Of a stretch of DNA of 64,000 nucleotides, positions 1 through 12,848 are shown one piece after another. Position 1 is the first letter of the stretch, and every line of letters starts with the position of its first letter. The position numbers were made by a program, and so were the translations under genes. This stretch comes from Phoebastria nigripes (lineage: Eukaryota; Chordata; Aves; Procellariiformes; Diomedeidae): contig JAYKAV010002765.1 in the NCBI GenBank assembly GCA_035582835.1, positions 375,700 through 439,699 of the forward strand, written 5' to 3'. The notes beneath the pieces were generated by a model. The model searched no databases. It saw only the letters and a program-made list of their open reading frames with translations, and was not told the origin of the DNA.

Positions 1-3000
1 GGAGGGAGGGAAGAGGGGAAGGAATGAAGAAATTGGAGCCCAAGGTTTTCTGTTGTGGAGACACAATAAACCATAAAGCACTGCACACACTCATACAACA
101 TTTAAAGGAGCCTAGAGAAGTGAAACCATACTTCCCTCATATCAAACCTTAAAGATGGAGAGAAACTCCTTTTTGTTCAGCACTAAGAACCAGTTTGTAC
201 CAACAGCAAGAGGTTGTTTCTAACACCGTTTGTTTCCCATGTTTAATGAATACATCAGATCTCTGTTCCAGCCCTCATTGTAGTATAGTTAAGCTTTTTA
301 AGACGACAGGTCAGCATGCATTTTAATAGCTGCCCCTCCTATCTCCTCTCACATCAGGAACAGGGAAGATGGGAAAGCTGTTTCTGCTGGGATGCAGGGC
401 AGACTGTAGCTCGTACCTCCTGAAGTCCATTCTCTTCCACAGCAGGCAATCCTGTGCAGAGGATATTAGCATTCATGCTCCACTTCAGGAGCCATGATAT
501 GTACCTCGCTGTTTATCGATAACAACATGGACTGGAATTACCAAGCTACTGACTCTGTTTCTGGCTTCCTGCAAGTTGATGATTTACCTTTCACCTTGCA
601 GATTAACTTTAACCAGTGGGAAAAGTGCATCCTAAATATCCTTGAGTAATCTTGTGATGAAATTCCCAGATGTTCTTATTTGTAAAGTTTCCTTTGTCTT
701 CATTGTTCTTTCTTTACATAAATCTATCTCCTTGGATGCTCTTCATATTTTATTTTTAAACTCCGAGTGTTTCTACTTCTCCATCAATTTTTATTATATG
801 TAGGATTTACACTCTTTTCTGTCCAATTCAGATGCATAATGCATTAGCTTGGTTGAAAACTTCTGCAAGTTCTCCAAGACTGCACAGTGTTTAAAATAAA
901 CTGATTTCCCAGCAAATTTAATGCCTCGAGCACTGTAATAACATGGTTTTAAATAGACCGCTGAAATATTAATCTTAGCGTTCATTATTCTTTCACTCTG
1001 CCTCTATTGTTTGACGTTCCTTCTCATGCCATCCGATGTTCTCTCTGTCTATGTTTCAATATTCTCTGGACATCATGGCATCCATAGGATGACTCAGATG
1101 TTGGGACAGCTGTGTGTTTTAATCCTCGCTGTGTTCCAAAGGAAAACATTCCTTATTCTTCACATGGAGCCAGTTTTCTTTGAAACATTGCACCTGTCTT
1201 TCAAAAATCTCTTCTTCAGGTTTAAAGATTATTTATATTAAAGTTTGTAATACTGTAGGTACCTTAGGTGATCAGACTGTAGCGTTGTCTTTTCTCCTTG
1301 GGCTTAGTATTCCTCTAGCTGTTCTGCCAAGTCACAAAANAGCAAATGAGCCCCTCAGCAATTTCTTGCTGCAGACAAGGCATCAAACTGAAGGACATTG
1401 TGAAATGGGATAGCAAGCATAAGCAGTAATACTGGACAATGGTTTTAGAAACTGAGAAAGATACTGTTTAAAGAGGGACTCTGTTCAGGCAATCTTTTAC
1501 AAAAGTTTTATATTATATCCCAAGAATGGATTGGCATTCAGACTGAGCTTTAATTTGGTTATTTATTTATGATATGCAATTACTAAATGCATAGAATTTT
1601 GTTACATATATAGTATAAAAACATTTTTCTAACTGTGGTTTTGTGTCATCTACCTGATTTAGTCAAAGGGTTATAAACTGCCCATGACTATAAGGCTAGA
1701 AATAAGAAGTCTTCAAAACACCCAAGGTTCTGCAACAAATTCACAACTGGGGAAGTGGGAGGAAAAATTTTCAGTAGGTAACTTTAAGGCAAAGACAATT
1801 TTGCAAGAGGAACGGCAATTGCCTCCAGCAGCAGGACCACAGCTTTGGCGAGCAGAAAAGCCCTCCTGCTCCTGGTAGCCCTGTTCCTAACTTCAGCAAG
1901 AATGTGCTTAGTACAGCAGAGCCAGCAGATGCAACACTGTGTCCCTTTGGATGCACGACATACCTATCACCCTACGTACTTATTACAGACTTAAGGAGTT
2001 TCCTTCCTCAAGAAGAATGTTCCGCAGCTTAGCAATTCTTTCAGGAAACTCATCTTTTGCTCCTTACATCTTCAACTAGACCACACANACACAAAAAAAC
2101 CCGCCACCAACCACAAACAACCCAAACTGTGCTTTGGAGAAAGCAGCTTGTAGGCCTAGGGGAGTTTTAGGCTTCACATTGCTATTAACGAAGATCAAGA
2201 CTCAACACCTGTGTGCTGCTGGCAAGTGCCCTTTGGCTCACAAGTTGAGCCTCTCACAATTCATCCAGCACAAGCCCTATGCCCTGCTGCAGGCATCATT
2301 TCCTGGGTGTAAGCACACAGTGGTCATCCTGGTCTTCGCCAAAAAACTGAATTTCATCCAAGCTTAGTGTGCAAGACCTGACCTTGACCTGTGAATTTGA
2401 TCCCCAGAACAAATAAGAGATTCAGTGCTCACTGCTTGGCCGGATGTTTCTCCCTTGCAAGAACAGGCTGTTTGATGATTGCCAGTTGAAAAAAAACACT
2501 GTTTTTAGCTACTAAAAGTGATCCTTAAGATTCCACTATGCCTTGGTGAGATGCATGAAAATATTTCCTCCTTTCCTTGGGGTTTTATGCCCTACACAGG
2601 AGGGAAAAGATGAACACAGAGATTAACGGAGTAGAACATCACTTTTTCCTCAATTACTTACACTCCACACTGCAGTCAGATGCCTGGGAACAGAAAATAA
2701 AGATACCAACCTAGAGCAAAAGTTTCTTCTGAATTCAGCCACCGACCTTCTGGCATGGCCAGACCATGCAGGGACACTGAAGTAATCATTCTCTTTGACT
2801 TTTTCTGAAGAAAATGTAATAAAGTGACTGCACTGGATTATTTTGGTAAAAGCGATTGACATTCATACTTTCCTCAAAGCAATTTTATTACCTCTGCATA
2901 CAGGTTTCATAATAACCAGCAAAGGAGAAGCAAAAGGCACCAGGAAAGTTCCAGCTCTAAAGAATTCGATTCATAACTGGTAGCCTGATGGAAAACATAA

Positions 3001-3765
3001 GGGCTTTTTATATCATTTATAGATTGCGCTAATGGGTGGAAGGAAAAAAGTATACAGACCTTAAAAAAAAAAAAATTGAAAATAGAAAGGTACACTTAAA
3101 ATTTCCAGCCAGAAGCAGTCCAGTTCAGTTTTACTTTCAGTCTGCAATTATCTAAGACCTTATCTCATTTATATGGTAATAACTTGTCTCATGTCAACTC
3201 AACAAGCAGAGATAGCAGCTATGCAGCACTGGCTCCTTGAAAGCTCTGGCTGGCTGCAGCCTCCCAGCGTGGGCGGATGGACCTTGCTGGGCTCAGAGCA
3301 CCAATTAGACTTGCCAATGAGCCAGGCCTAGCAATGCTGTGAGGAGCATAACAAAGGCAGGGAATTTCTTGTCGCTATGAATTTAACTTAACTCTTTGTA
3401 GTTTTGTGCACACTCAGCATGAAAACATTTTGAGAAACATTTATTTGCCCAGAGAAGAAGAGACTTACTGCAGCAGTTTGGAAAGAACTGTTCCTCAATA
3501 AAGAGCAGCAAAATTTCATGGCAAGGTTCAGAAATTATTCCAGGATGATTACTATAGCTGCAAAGCTGTATTTTCTCTAAATTCTGATTAAATATAGATA
3601 AAGTGAGAAAAGAGGCCAAAACAGATCTGGACATTAATGAGAGAGAAAGGCTTTGGTCTTTTGCAATTTCAGAGGTAATTACTAAGGGATGTCTTATCCC
3701 CTCGCCAAAGCAGAGAAAGTGCACAGGGGACCCTTGGTTCCAACCAATCCTATGGCTCTCAGATG

Positions 3766-3771
<6 letters not shown>

Positions 3772-3809
<38 letters not shown>
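3772..3809 (+). repeat. Poly(A) tract, 38 A
   Basis: An uninterrupted run of 38 A follows CCAACCAATCCTATGG, which faintly resembles a CR1 tail. It may be a slipped homopolymer or the tail of an old retrocopy. No gene body is recognisable upstream. Confidence 0.9.
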
Positions 3810-3811
<2 letters not shown>

Positions 3812-6800
3812 TTTAAAGTTAGCTAGGTAGCAAACATCATGACAGAACAAGGATCTGGAATACAAGCACCCCATACAGATAAGAAACCTCACATCACTCT
3901 CCTTATTGAAAGTTCAGCTACTCTAATGAGCTCTTTCTCAAAAAAATTAACTGTGGTTTTGCCCATAACCCATTACCCATTTGGAAGCTTAAGAGAACAT
4001 TTCATTTCAACAACTCATTTCCCACCACAACCTAGATAGTGAGGTGCAGTGATTGTTTGTACCAGAACTCTGATTGCTGCAGACTAGANTGTGTTTTAAT
4101 GACTGTAGTCATCAAATACGTACTTCCAGCCCATCCAGAATGGAAAAGTTTAGGTGTAATTGGGGGGTGGGGGTGGTCATCAAAGTGTATCTTTAATGAA
4201 AACCAGGCAGGATATGGTGTGTAGTCTATGCTTTCTAAAAGAGTTCTGTGCCTCCTGCTAGAGGGAAATGTATTTTGTAGGTAATTTAGGAACAATAAGG
4301 CAACAGATTTTATTTGTGGAAAAAAAAGCAGAAGGGAAGACCAGGGTTTGGCTTATGCCCCTGTAATATTAGTACCCATTGTGCTGCTTTTTTCTCTTCC
4401 AGAAGAGACAGGCAACTTTCAGGAAGATCAGGTCTGTGCTCACTCCCTCATCCCTTTGCAGGGTACAGGAAGGGGAAGCCTGCTCAGATCACGCTGCTGA
4501 TGGAGCACTGGGAGTCAGGTGTTTTAGGAACACTGATTTAAAATGCTTTGAATTCATAACATTGAGTTTTATATGGGATTTACTTATTGTATTTAAATAC
4601 AACACAGCAATTTGTATTGAAATATTATCATGTACATAGGATAGCTGATAGTAAAATAAAGGATTTAACATCACTACGTTTGAGGACTGTGTTATTCTTT
4701 AATGCAGAGGATGTTACACATGAATGCCTTAATCCCTACCACATCACAGTAAGCTCTGAGCCACACAGTCCAGAGAAAGAGATTTTAAGATGCCACTTAG
4801 AGTTTCTAACCATCAGCAAGGGTTGGGTTTGCATCACTTAATCTCTAAAACCACCCCTTTAACCACACGTGCTTCAGGTGCGTGTTAAGAATGGGAAATT
4901 AAAGTTAGCAGTTCAGAAGAGCTCTGAAAGGGATCTAGAAATTTTCCTGTAAGTGCAGATCTGCCCACCACCCCAGCAATAACAAAACCCATCTATTTCC
5001 ATTCCAGCACAATCATAATACCCCCAATCTCAGTCATATCACGGACTCACGGAAGTGATGGATCATGGACTGCTGTACCAGGACAGAGGGAAGTCAATGT
5101 CAGGGCAGAGGAAATACTTTCGTGAAGCATTGGTAAAAAGATGCTAGCCATCAAAAGGTAAGTCAGTTTTGGACAACCTGAAGTAGCCTTGGGAGAAATG
5201 TGAGAAGAGCAGACAACAAACAAGAAACTGTTTTGCCTTAGTTGATACGAGCAGAGCTGAGTTTATAGGCACAGATCAGGAGGTTCAGCTTTTAAGCCTG
5301 AACACAAAGGATTCAGTCTCCTGCCAGCTCAGGAGCCAGGGAAGGATTTTTGATAGTGAGCAGCTGCAATCTATGCCATCTTGAAAAAAAGTAAAAATGA
5401 AACATAAGCAGGCATAAAACTGCTTATCAGTTGAGAACAGCAGCATCAATAATGAATTTTCATTATTAATAAATCCTGCCTCCAGAGTTTTCCCAGAAAG
5501 CTTAATAAATATTTCATTGTCTTTCATTCTGAGAAGTAATCTAAAAGAAGACTCTGAAAATCTTGAGGAAAGGCAAAGGAACTGTTTAAAGTGTAAGTTT
5601 TTTGAAATGCTAATAGCTATGAGGAAGCATTAGTGCAGTTTAGCTTTGATTGCATCAGGAGTGGAATAGCTACAAGAGAGATTTAATGAGCAAGACATCC
5701 AGTGTAGTGCTATTAAATGCTTCTCAAGCATAATAGGGTAATATTCCAAAAAACACTGCAACCACCACACCATAGTCTTCAGCAGAAAGAGCGTTGCCTC
5801 AGTGGGATTTCCTGGTTCCCCCCCGCCCGCGCTGCCCCAACATGGGTAAATTAGAACTCAAAATACCACACACACNCCACGTTCATGTAAGGGAACCTTG
5901 TACCATGGAAAACGTCTCACTTCTGATTTCTCAAGCACAAAACAGAAGACCACACACTCAGGGCAGAACAAAAAGCCGAGAAAAGCATCTTATAGTCTGG
6001 AAAATTAAAAAAGTGAGGGTAAACCTCATTTGAAGTTGTAATGAAAAGCTCAGTCTCTAAAGGCTTTAAATGAATAAGCTAACACACACTAGTAAACGTT
6101 TTAAATATGTATTCAAAGTCCTGTTAGATTCTAGTGCTCCTCTGATGATTAAAGCTGATTCTCCTCCTCAGTAAATAATTCAGTAGCAAAGAATTGCTTG
6201 GCCTGGAAAAGAGCTGAACAGTGGGCCAAGACTTTAGATAGCTGCTCTTTTCTGAGAGATTTTAGCCTCAATTTTGACTTTGTGAGGAGAGGTTTCTGCA
6301 AAAGAGGAAGTCCTGCAAAAAAGTTGAAGTGTTTGTATTCACAACTGCAATTTAGAATCAGCATTTTCTGACCTTTATTCTGTTAGTGGAAGAAGAAATA
6401 GCTGATGGCATGAAAAGAGAACACAGCAACATAATTTATCTAAGCTACTGCCACAGGAGAGCAGTTTTTTTTATTCAAGGGCAAAGTACTGTTTTGTTCT
6501 AGTTGTGGTCAGAGAGGTTCATCCTCTGATACAGCATGCTGGCATTACATACTTGGGAGTGCAGATATCTAGGAACCTCATCTAGAGTAGACTCCAGAAG
6601 CAAAATACAATTCTGTGTTTGGGGGTGGTTTTTCTTTATTTAATGTTAGCAGGAAGATGCATCTCTCCAAGCACCAAAGAGCAGTCTGATTAGGAGTGAG
6701 ACTAACACTAATAAAGTACTCCTGAAAAAACTCCTGAGGCAACTCAAGTTGCCTCCCTGCTAGAAGCAAACATTTTTAAACCAGAGACTTTAAAGCTGTG

Positions 6801-8539
6801 TAAAACCTTTCCCAAGTTAATTCCATTAACTCTGATGGGTCAGAACATGGTTTGTCCTAACACACCACTAGGCCTGGTCCAAACCCCATGGGAACCTTTT
6901 GAATCAGACCCTAATAAGGGACATAATGAACAAACACACATACACACAAAAGGTATTGTTTCTTTGTATTAAAAAAATGCAGGAATTTGAGCCACGCATG
7001 TTTTCAATATTGCTTTTGTCAGATGACTATATAGATTAAGGAAAGACACCGCTGAGTCTGAAACAACAGTCACAAAGCAGAAACCTCTTAAAGTGCACCT
7101 GACCCTTCCTTTCCAGGCAGGGAAACCCCAGCCCAACCAGCTTCTCTGAAAAACGGAGCTGTTCACAGGCTTTTGCAAACTGTTAGCACATGATGCTGTG
7201 AAATACTTAAGCCACTCTGAGAGACATATGCACACAGACCAAAAGAGAATTGCTCTAACAGAAATGAGATGCACAGAGGCACGTTGAAAGAGAGATAACC
7301 ACAAGCAGCCAGTTTGGAACCACACTTTAAATCTTCCCAAAAAAAAGGAAGCTTTGGGTACCTCTAAGGTTAGGAGGAAACCAGAGACAAGGTATCCCAA
7401 AGCCTCACCTCATTCATGTTATGGTTTTTTCAAGCTTAAGAGTGTTTGGATCCAGCTTGTTCCTAGCTGACTTCAGGAAAAACCTTATTTGTAGAGGGTA
7501 TTTTCCACAAATAACTCTTAAAAAAAGCAAACAAAGAATTTAACTTCGTATTATTTCACAAAGAATTTACCTCCTAAGTCAGGAGAGCAAAACTACACAT
7601 ATATATAGCTGACCTGTTTTGTTCAGAGCCTTCTCCACAATCAGTTTGCTTAGCTGCACAGACAAATCTTCATTGGTGACTCGCTTTTGACTGTGATCTT
7701 GGCACTAGAAACAAGAAGTGACACAACAAAATGCTTCAATCTGGAGGCATAATACTTAAGACGTAAAGACTAAAACAGATCAGTTCAAGAACCCTAAGTG
7801 CAAAAAAGACTTTAAAAAAGAGTAAATAAAAAGCAGTGGTCGCTACAGAGTATCTTCTAATGAAACAATTTTGCACAAGGGAAGACTGCACACAGTTACT
7901 CACAGCTGTTGCATTTTGTATACAGAAGCCATGTTAGTTAAATCCCAGAAACATCAGCCATATCTAAATCCCCCATTTAACAACTTTTGTCCCTAAAATT
8001 TTCCCTTCATCCCAGCTCCATATCACATCCAGAGCAAGTTGGGCCATACTTGTCTCCCAGGAACTAGAGAAAATCTTGTTTGTTTCAGACCAGAACTATG
8101 ATAGGCTGCTCCATTAACTGCATTTACATGCATCACCTGTGGTTTCCCCTGATGACACAGCTCCATCACTCAGCCGAAGTAACTCAGTACAGCTGCCTTG
8201 AGCCCTGCAGAAGGGCAGCACTTTCCACCAGCTGAACCTCCATCCTGGGTCCTCTTTGGCAGCAGCAACCTCCTTTCATGTGCTTGTGACTGCCAGGATG
8301 CCGTGAAGGGGTGCTCCTGCCGGCCGCAGGACCCCAGGTTGGGCTAGTTTTGCCTCTACCGGGTGCTCTCTTGCAGCCAGCTGTGAGAGGGCAGAGCATG
8401 GACAGGTGGACAGGGGCAGAGGGGCTGGCAATCCAGGGCAGAGTAGCACAGTCAGGGTGTCCCGTACCCAACCCACAAAGTGGTCTCAAGCATTTTCTTG
8501 CTTAACATTCTTATTAAAATATAGCTGTACAGCAACTCC

Positions 8540-8562
8540 TTTTTTTTTTTTTTTTTTTTTTT
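8540..8562 (+). repeat. Poly(T) tract
   Basis: A run of 23 T. Apparent Lys-rich or Phe-rich ORFs across it are artefacts. Confidence 0.95.
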
Positions 8563-9149
8563 GCATTGCCATATTGTTTGATTTTGTATTTTACTCTGAC
8601 AGGCTTTCCCCCAGCAAATGTTGACTTTTCAGCTGGACCTTCCTTGTGTGTTGGGGGGTGGAGGACAGAGTGACAGACACGGTCTTGGGATACCACAAGT
8701 ACATGTCTCTTTGTCCAATGTATTTTTATGATGGACAGGCTCCAAAAGATTCCTGTATTTTTGAGGGGACAAGCATTTCTGCAAAATTTCTTGTTGGAAC
8801 TTTGTATACAAAACACTGGCGCAATCCCATCTGGATACCGCACGCAAGAACTCACATTGAAACAGAGGCATGGAGGGGCTCATGGAGGTGATCAGAGGAG
8901 CATTTTTTCATGACAGAAAGCTAGAAAACTTGTCTTGCACAGTAAAACACAGACTGAAAGAGGAGAGAATTGCAGTCTGTAAGGTATCTAAGAACTCAGT
9001 ACCAGAAGAGTAAAAGAACTATTTAATTTAATAGAGATATTGACATAAAGATATTGGATGCAAACTTACCACAAACACATCCATCCTGGAAACTAGAAGA
9101 AGGATTCCAGTTTTTAGGAGGATGAAGTTCAGGAACTCTCTTCCCAAAA

Positions 9150-9280
9150 GTAATCTTTTACAAAGAGGCAAATGAGGCACAAAAAAATTAAGCCCTCTAT
9201 TCAAGATCATACATAAAGTTTGTGTCAGAGATGGGAACCAGATACCGGAGGCTTAAATGCCAGGCCAGGTCCTTTAAAAC
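9150..9280 (-). repeat. MIR-like ancient SINE, antisense
   Basis: The plus strand reads like the reverse complement of a MIR-type tRNA-derived SINE: AAAGAGGCAAATGAGGCAC, then a degenerate stretch equivalent to the AAGGTCACACAGC core, GTGTCAGAGATGGGAACCAG, and a tail matching the tRNA-related head. Divergence is high, as expected for an amniote-age repeat. Confidence 0.6.
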
Positions 9281-12200
9281 AAAATCAATATTCTTATCAG
9301 TGAGGGTCAAATGTGTTGAAAAGATGGTTTGCTGAGCCAAATTTTGCAATCCAATATAGGTGAAGTGAGAAAAGGAAACTAATACGAGAAAACAGAATAG
9401 ATTTTTATAATATTAATGAACTGTTAATAAATAATGAATAAATTGTTAGTGGTAAATCAGTACCACTAACCTTTGGATTGATTAAAACAAGATTTTCATT
9501 TAAAGAAGAGATTTGCATTTCTGACACAGGGCATTACCTCAGGATGCTACAGAATTAATCAAGATGCTTATGGGCAGTCTTTTCCTTCTTTTGCATGGCA
9601 GAGCAAATAATTTATTGATACCTCAGTGTAACCTGTTCTTCTCAGTTGTCTTTTTTTTTTCTTTTAAATTTTATTGTTGGAATTATCAATACAGTCATGT
9701 CCTCAGGGAAAAACATCCATGCTTGTGAAGTTCAGTTATAAACAAACAAGCTTAGACACTTCTCTTTCTTCTGAACTCCTTTTGATTTGGGATTATCACC
9801 TGACTGTAATTTACTTTTTCCCCTCACACAGTGCTTGTCAATCTGTTGACCTGGCTTTTTCTTTCTCAGTGTCAGAAGAAATCAATGAGGATTTCCATTC
9901 AGGGATTCCCAAGGGTGTCTCCCTTATTACCAATTTCATTGCCATGCCTATTTTATCTCAAGCCCTATACACTACTTGCTTCATCAGATTTCTCTAAATC
10001 CTAATTCCAGGACCAAAATCCCACATTTGTTATTTCTTAGTTAATCCTCAGATGCTCACTGTATGCAAAGAGAGAGATGTATTTGCTGTTCAGGAGTGAA
10101 GATTTTTAAAAGTGGTGTTTGTTTGGTTCCTCAGGTCCCTGTTGCNTCTCCCCACCCTGGGAACAGGGACCGTGTTCCAGCTATAAACATGTTGTCACCA
10201 TCTCCAGGAGGGAGACAGTGACACAGGGTCACGCGCTCTCCCCAGTGCTCCCTGGTGCTCACAAGGTTGTACATCGCCTGTCTTGGGGACCTGGATTCCC
10301 AAACAATATTAAAAATGCAGTCCCAACCTTCTTTTCCCCTCGCCCTTACATGAGGCAGAATCTTTCACATCTTCGGGTAGCCCTAACTTTGTAAAATGTC
10401 ACCGTTCTTCTTAGCTTCTGATTCACACTTCTGTTAGGAAGTTACCTTCGGTAAGAGCAAGCAACTCTGCGCTCTCACCCTGACCTCCCAAAATTGGAAC
10501 CAGAGGGTGCATGTGCTTCATCCAGTCATCAATGTGCTGGACAATATTTGAAAGAGAAGTGAGAAGACGTGCAGGCAGCTTTTACAGGAAAGGTTGGGTC
10601 CTCGATGGCCACAACCACACTGTTTACATTCCTAGCTTCTCTGCAGCCATTTCTGTCCTCTGGCAGCTCCTACCAGCAATGTTTCCAACCTCCCAGGAGA
10701 GTTTGGTCTGAATGATGCCGTTTTACTGCTTTTTCTCTGGTTTTTAATAAAACACCAAGACCCTTCATTTTCCCTTTTCCAGCAAAATTGAAAGACCAGC
10801 TTCTTACATTCAGTCACTGGGATTGGAATGACAATTCCTCAACATAATGCAGTCTTAAGGCAAGTTGTGCAAGGATGCAGGGGTGACGGTTATTCCTTTC
10901 TTCAGACAGTTGCAGAGTTGGTGAGTTCCCCTGTCTCCCTGGAAACATGTTTACAACTTCTCTCTCTCCCTGCTTGTCTATCAAAGTGCTGCCGTTGACA
11001 CCCAAATGCCCTGCCTCAGCACCTGGTGAACTCCAATGAATTAATAACCATGGCAGCTTTGCAGAGAAAAACACTTGAGTAGCAATACATCAGCAAAACT
11101 TAAAGGCTCAGGCTTTCAAGAGGTGTTAAGTGGCCTGAGCCGTGGAAAGATACCAGCGTGACTTTCACATCACCCACCTGCACCACTATAAACCTACATA
11201 GCTTGCATACATTTCTGCCTAAATATCTTTAGAAAGCTGGAGCAGAAAGGATTTAAGTATGTCTTGCATTAAGTTCTTAGGTGATTTGGGGCATTTCTCC
11301 AATACAGTGATGCCGAACTTGGACTTTCCAAGCTAACACATGGAACTGTCAGAGCATCCTTGCGTGCTGCACAGCTCTGTCCCAGCGCAGGGCACAGGCT
11401 CCCAGGGACTGCTTAGGGCCTCCAGCGCAGGAGCTGCCAGCTTCTTCCAGAGAGGCAGACTGCACTGGGAGGTACAGGACTCATGTGTACATGATGACAG
11501 GAGGGACAACAGGAGCAGCTTGCCCTAGGCACCGAGGTGAGGGGGGGTTCCACATCCTCTGCTGGTCCCTGGGCCCTGCAAGCTGTGAAGGCACCAGCGT
11601 GTTGCTCTCACAAGTGCATTGTGCAAGTGTGGAGGCAAATTTCGCATCGCTGCCTGCAAAACCTGGCATCACGTTGGTGCAGTACCACAGAGGTAGAGCT
11701 CCGCTGCTCGGCTTGAACTGGGAATTAAACGCCATGCTGGGAGCTGCCACCGGGCACGCTGAGCTTTCGCTCTTCAAAGGGCTTGGGTTGTGTAAGCGGA
11801 CCAAGGGAATCACTAAACCACAGACAATGAAAACAACTTTAAATGAGAGACTAAATGAAAGGAAAAAAGTTGTCAAAATGTCAAGGTTAATGTTTTCATA
11901 AAACTAACCAGGGAATGGCTAGACGGTGTGAGTGTAAACTTTAAACTTAATTAAAACTTTTAAAGTGTGAATACACAACTAACTTCAGTCTAGACAGTCA
12001 ATAAATCTATCCTCCTTAATGAAATAGTGGTCCTTTTGGTATTTCTGCTCAATTTTTTTCCTCATCCTTGCAGCTATGTGTAACTTTGAAACTCAGATTC
12101 CTGTCTATCAAAACCAGAGGAGCCATGCGGAGCGGGACCATAGCCTCCCGCAGCTCCTGCTCCACATCCTCCTGTGCCCCTGGCTGGGCCAGCGGCTCTG

Positions 12201-12825
12201 CCCCCAGCCCAGCTACAGCTCTGGGATGGGCAGCAGCCTCTGAACATGCATGCCGAGCCAGGGAGTGACAAATATCTGCCCCCACCCCTTAGCTGGACCA
12301 TGATGGTTTCTGCAGAGGATCTCAGAGGCAGTTTCCTCCACCTGCAAAGTGCCACAGCTCTGCCCAGGCTCTAGAGGCAGCCCAAAGGAAAAGGACCTCC
12401 TTGTCTTACAGCCTGGCGGTGGCTCTGCTATTTGGACAGCCAGAGACAGCAGAAACGGAGGCTACAGCGCCTCTGGGAAAGCCTGGCCCCAGCAGGTCTC
12501 CGGCAGATTTTAAGAGATCAGTTTAAAGAGCTCTGGGATCTTGTTTTCTTGCATTTTGTTGTTAGTCCACATCATCATCCAGAGTTAAAGTTATCTATAA
12601 ATTATCTACTTAGGCGTTTTCCTGATCTTTCAGGCAGTTTTGTTCTTGAAATAAAACTGCTTTTTAACTGATTTTAAGAAAGAAAAGGAAAATGGTAAGA
12701 ACTCCCCATGATCTCAAATTGTTTGGTTATTACTGGCTCAGTGCACACCATACTTCTACATAATATCCCTCCTGGTGAATGCTAGAAGGAATGTATGTGT
12801 GCTCTGAAAACACACAGGGCAGTTG

Positions 12826-12848
12826 TTCTTCCTTCCTTCTTTCCTTCC
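12826..12848 (+). repeat. CTTC-type microsatellite
   Basis: A short imperfect run of CTTC/CTTT units (pyrimidine tract). Confidence 0.8.

Noticed and set aside
3731..3809. CR1 tail plus poly(A) as a retrocopy
   Set aside because: CCAACCAATCCTATGG followed by A38 is suggestive, but CR1 ends in an octamer repeat rather than poly(A) and no body is recognisable.
6969..7400. 143-codon minus-strand ORF with hydrophobic stretches
   Set aside because: It resembles no family. Hydrophobicity comes from T-rich antisense DNA, and there is no start context or neighbouring exon.
11481..11901. Overlapping ORFs of 131 codons (minus) and 138 codons (plus)
   Set aside because: Both strands are open over the same DNA, with no domain and no splice or promoter context. 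Judged to be chance.
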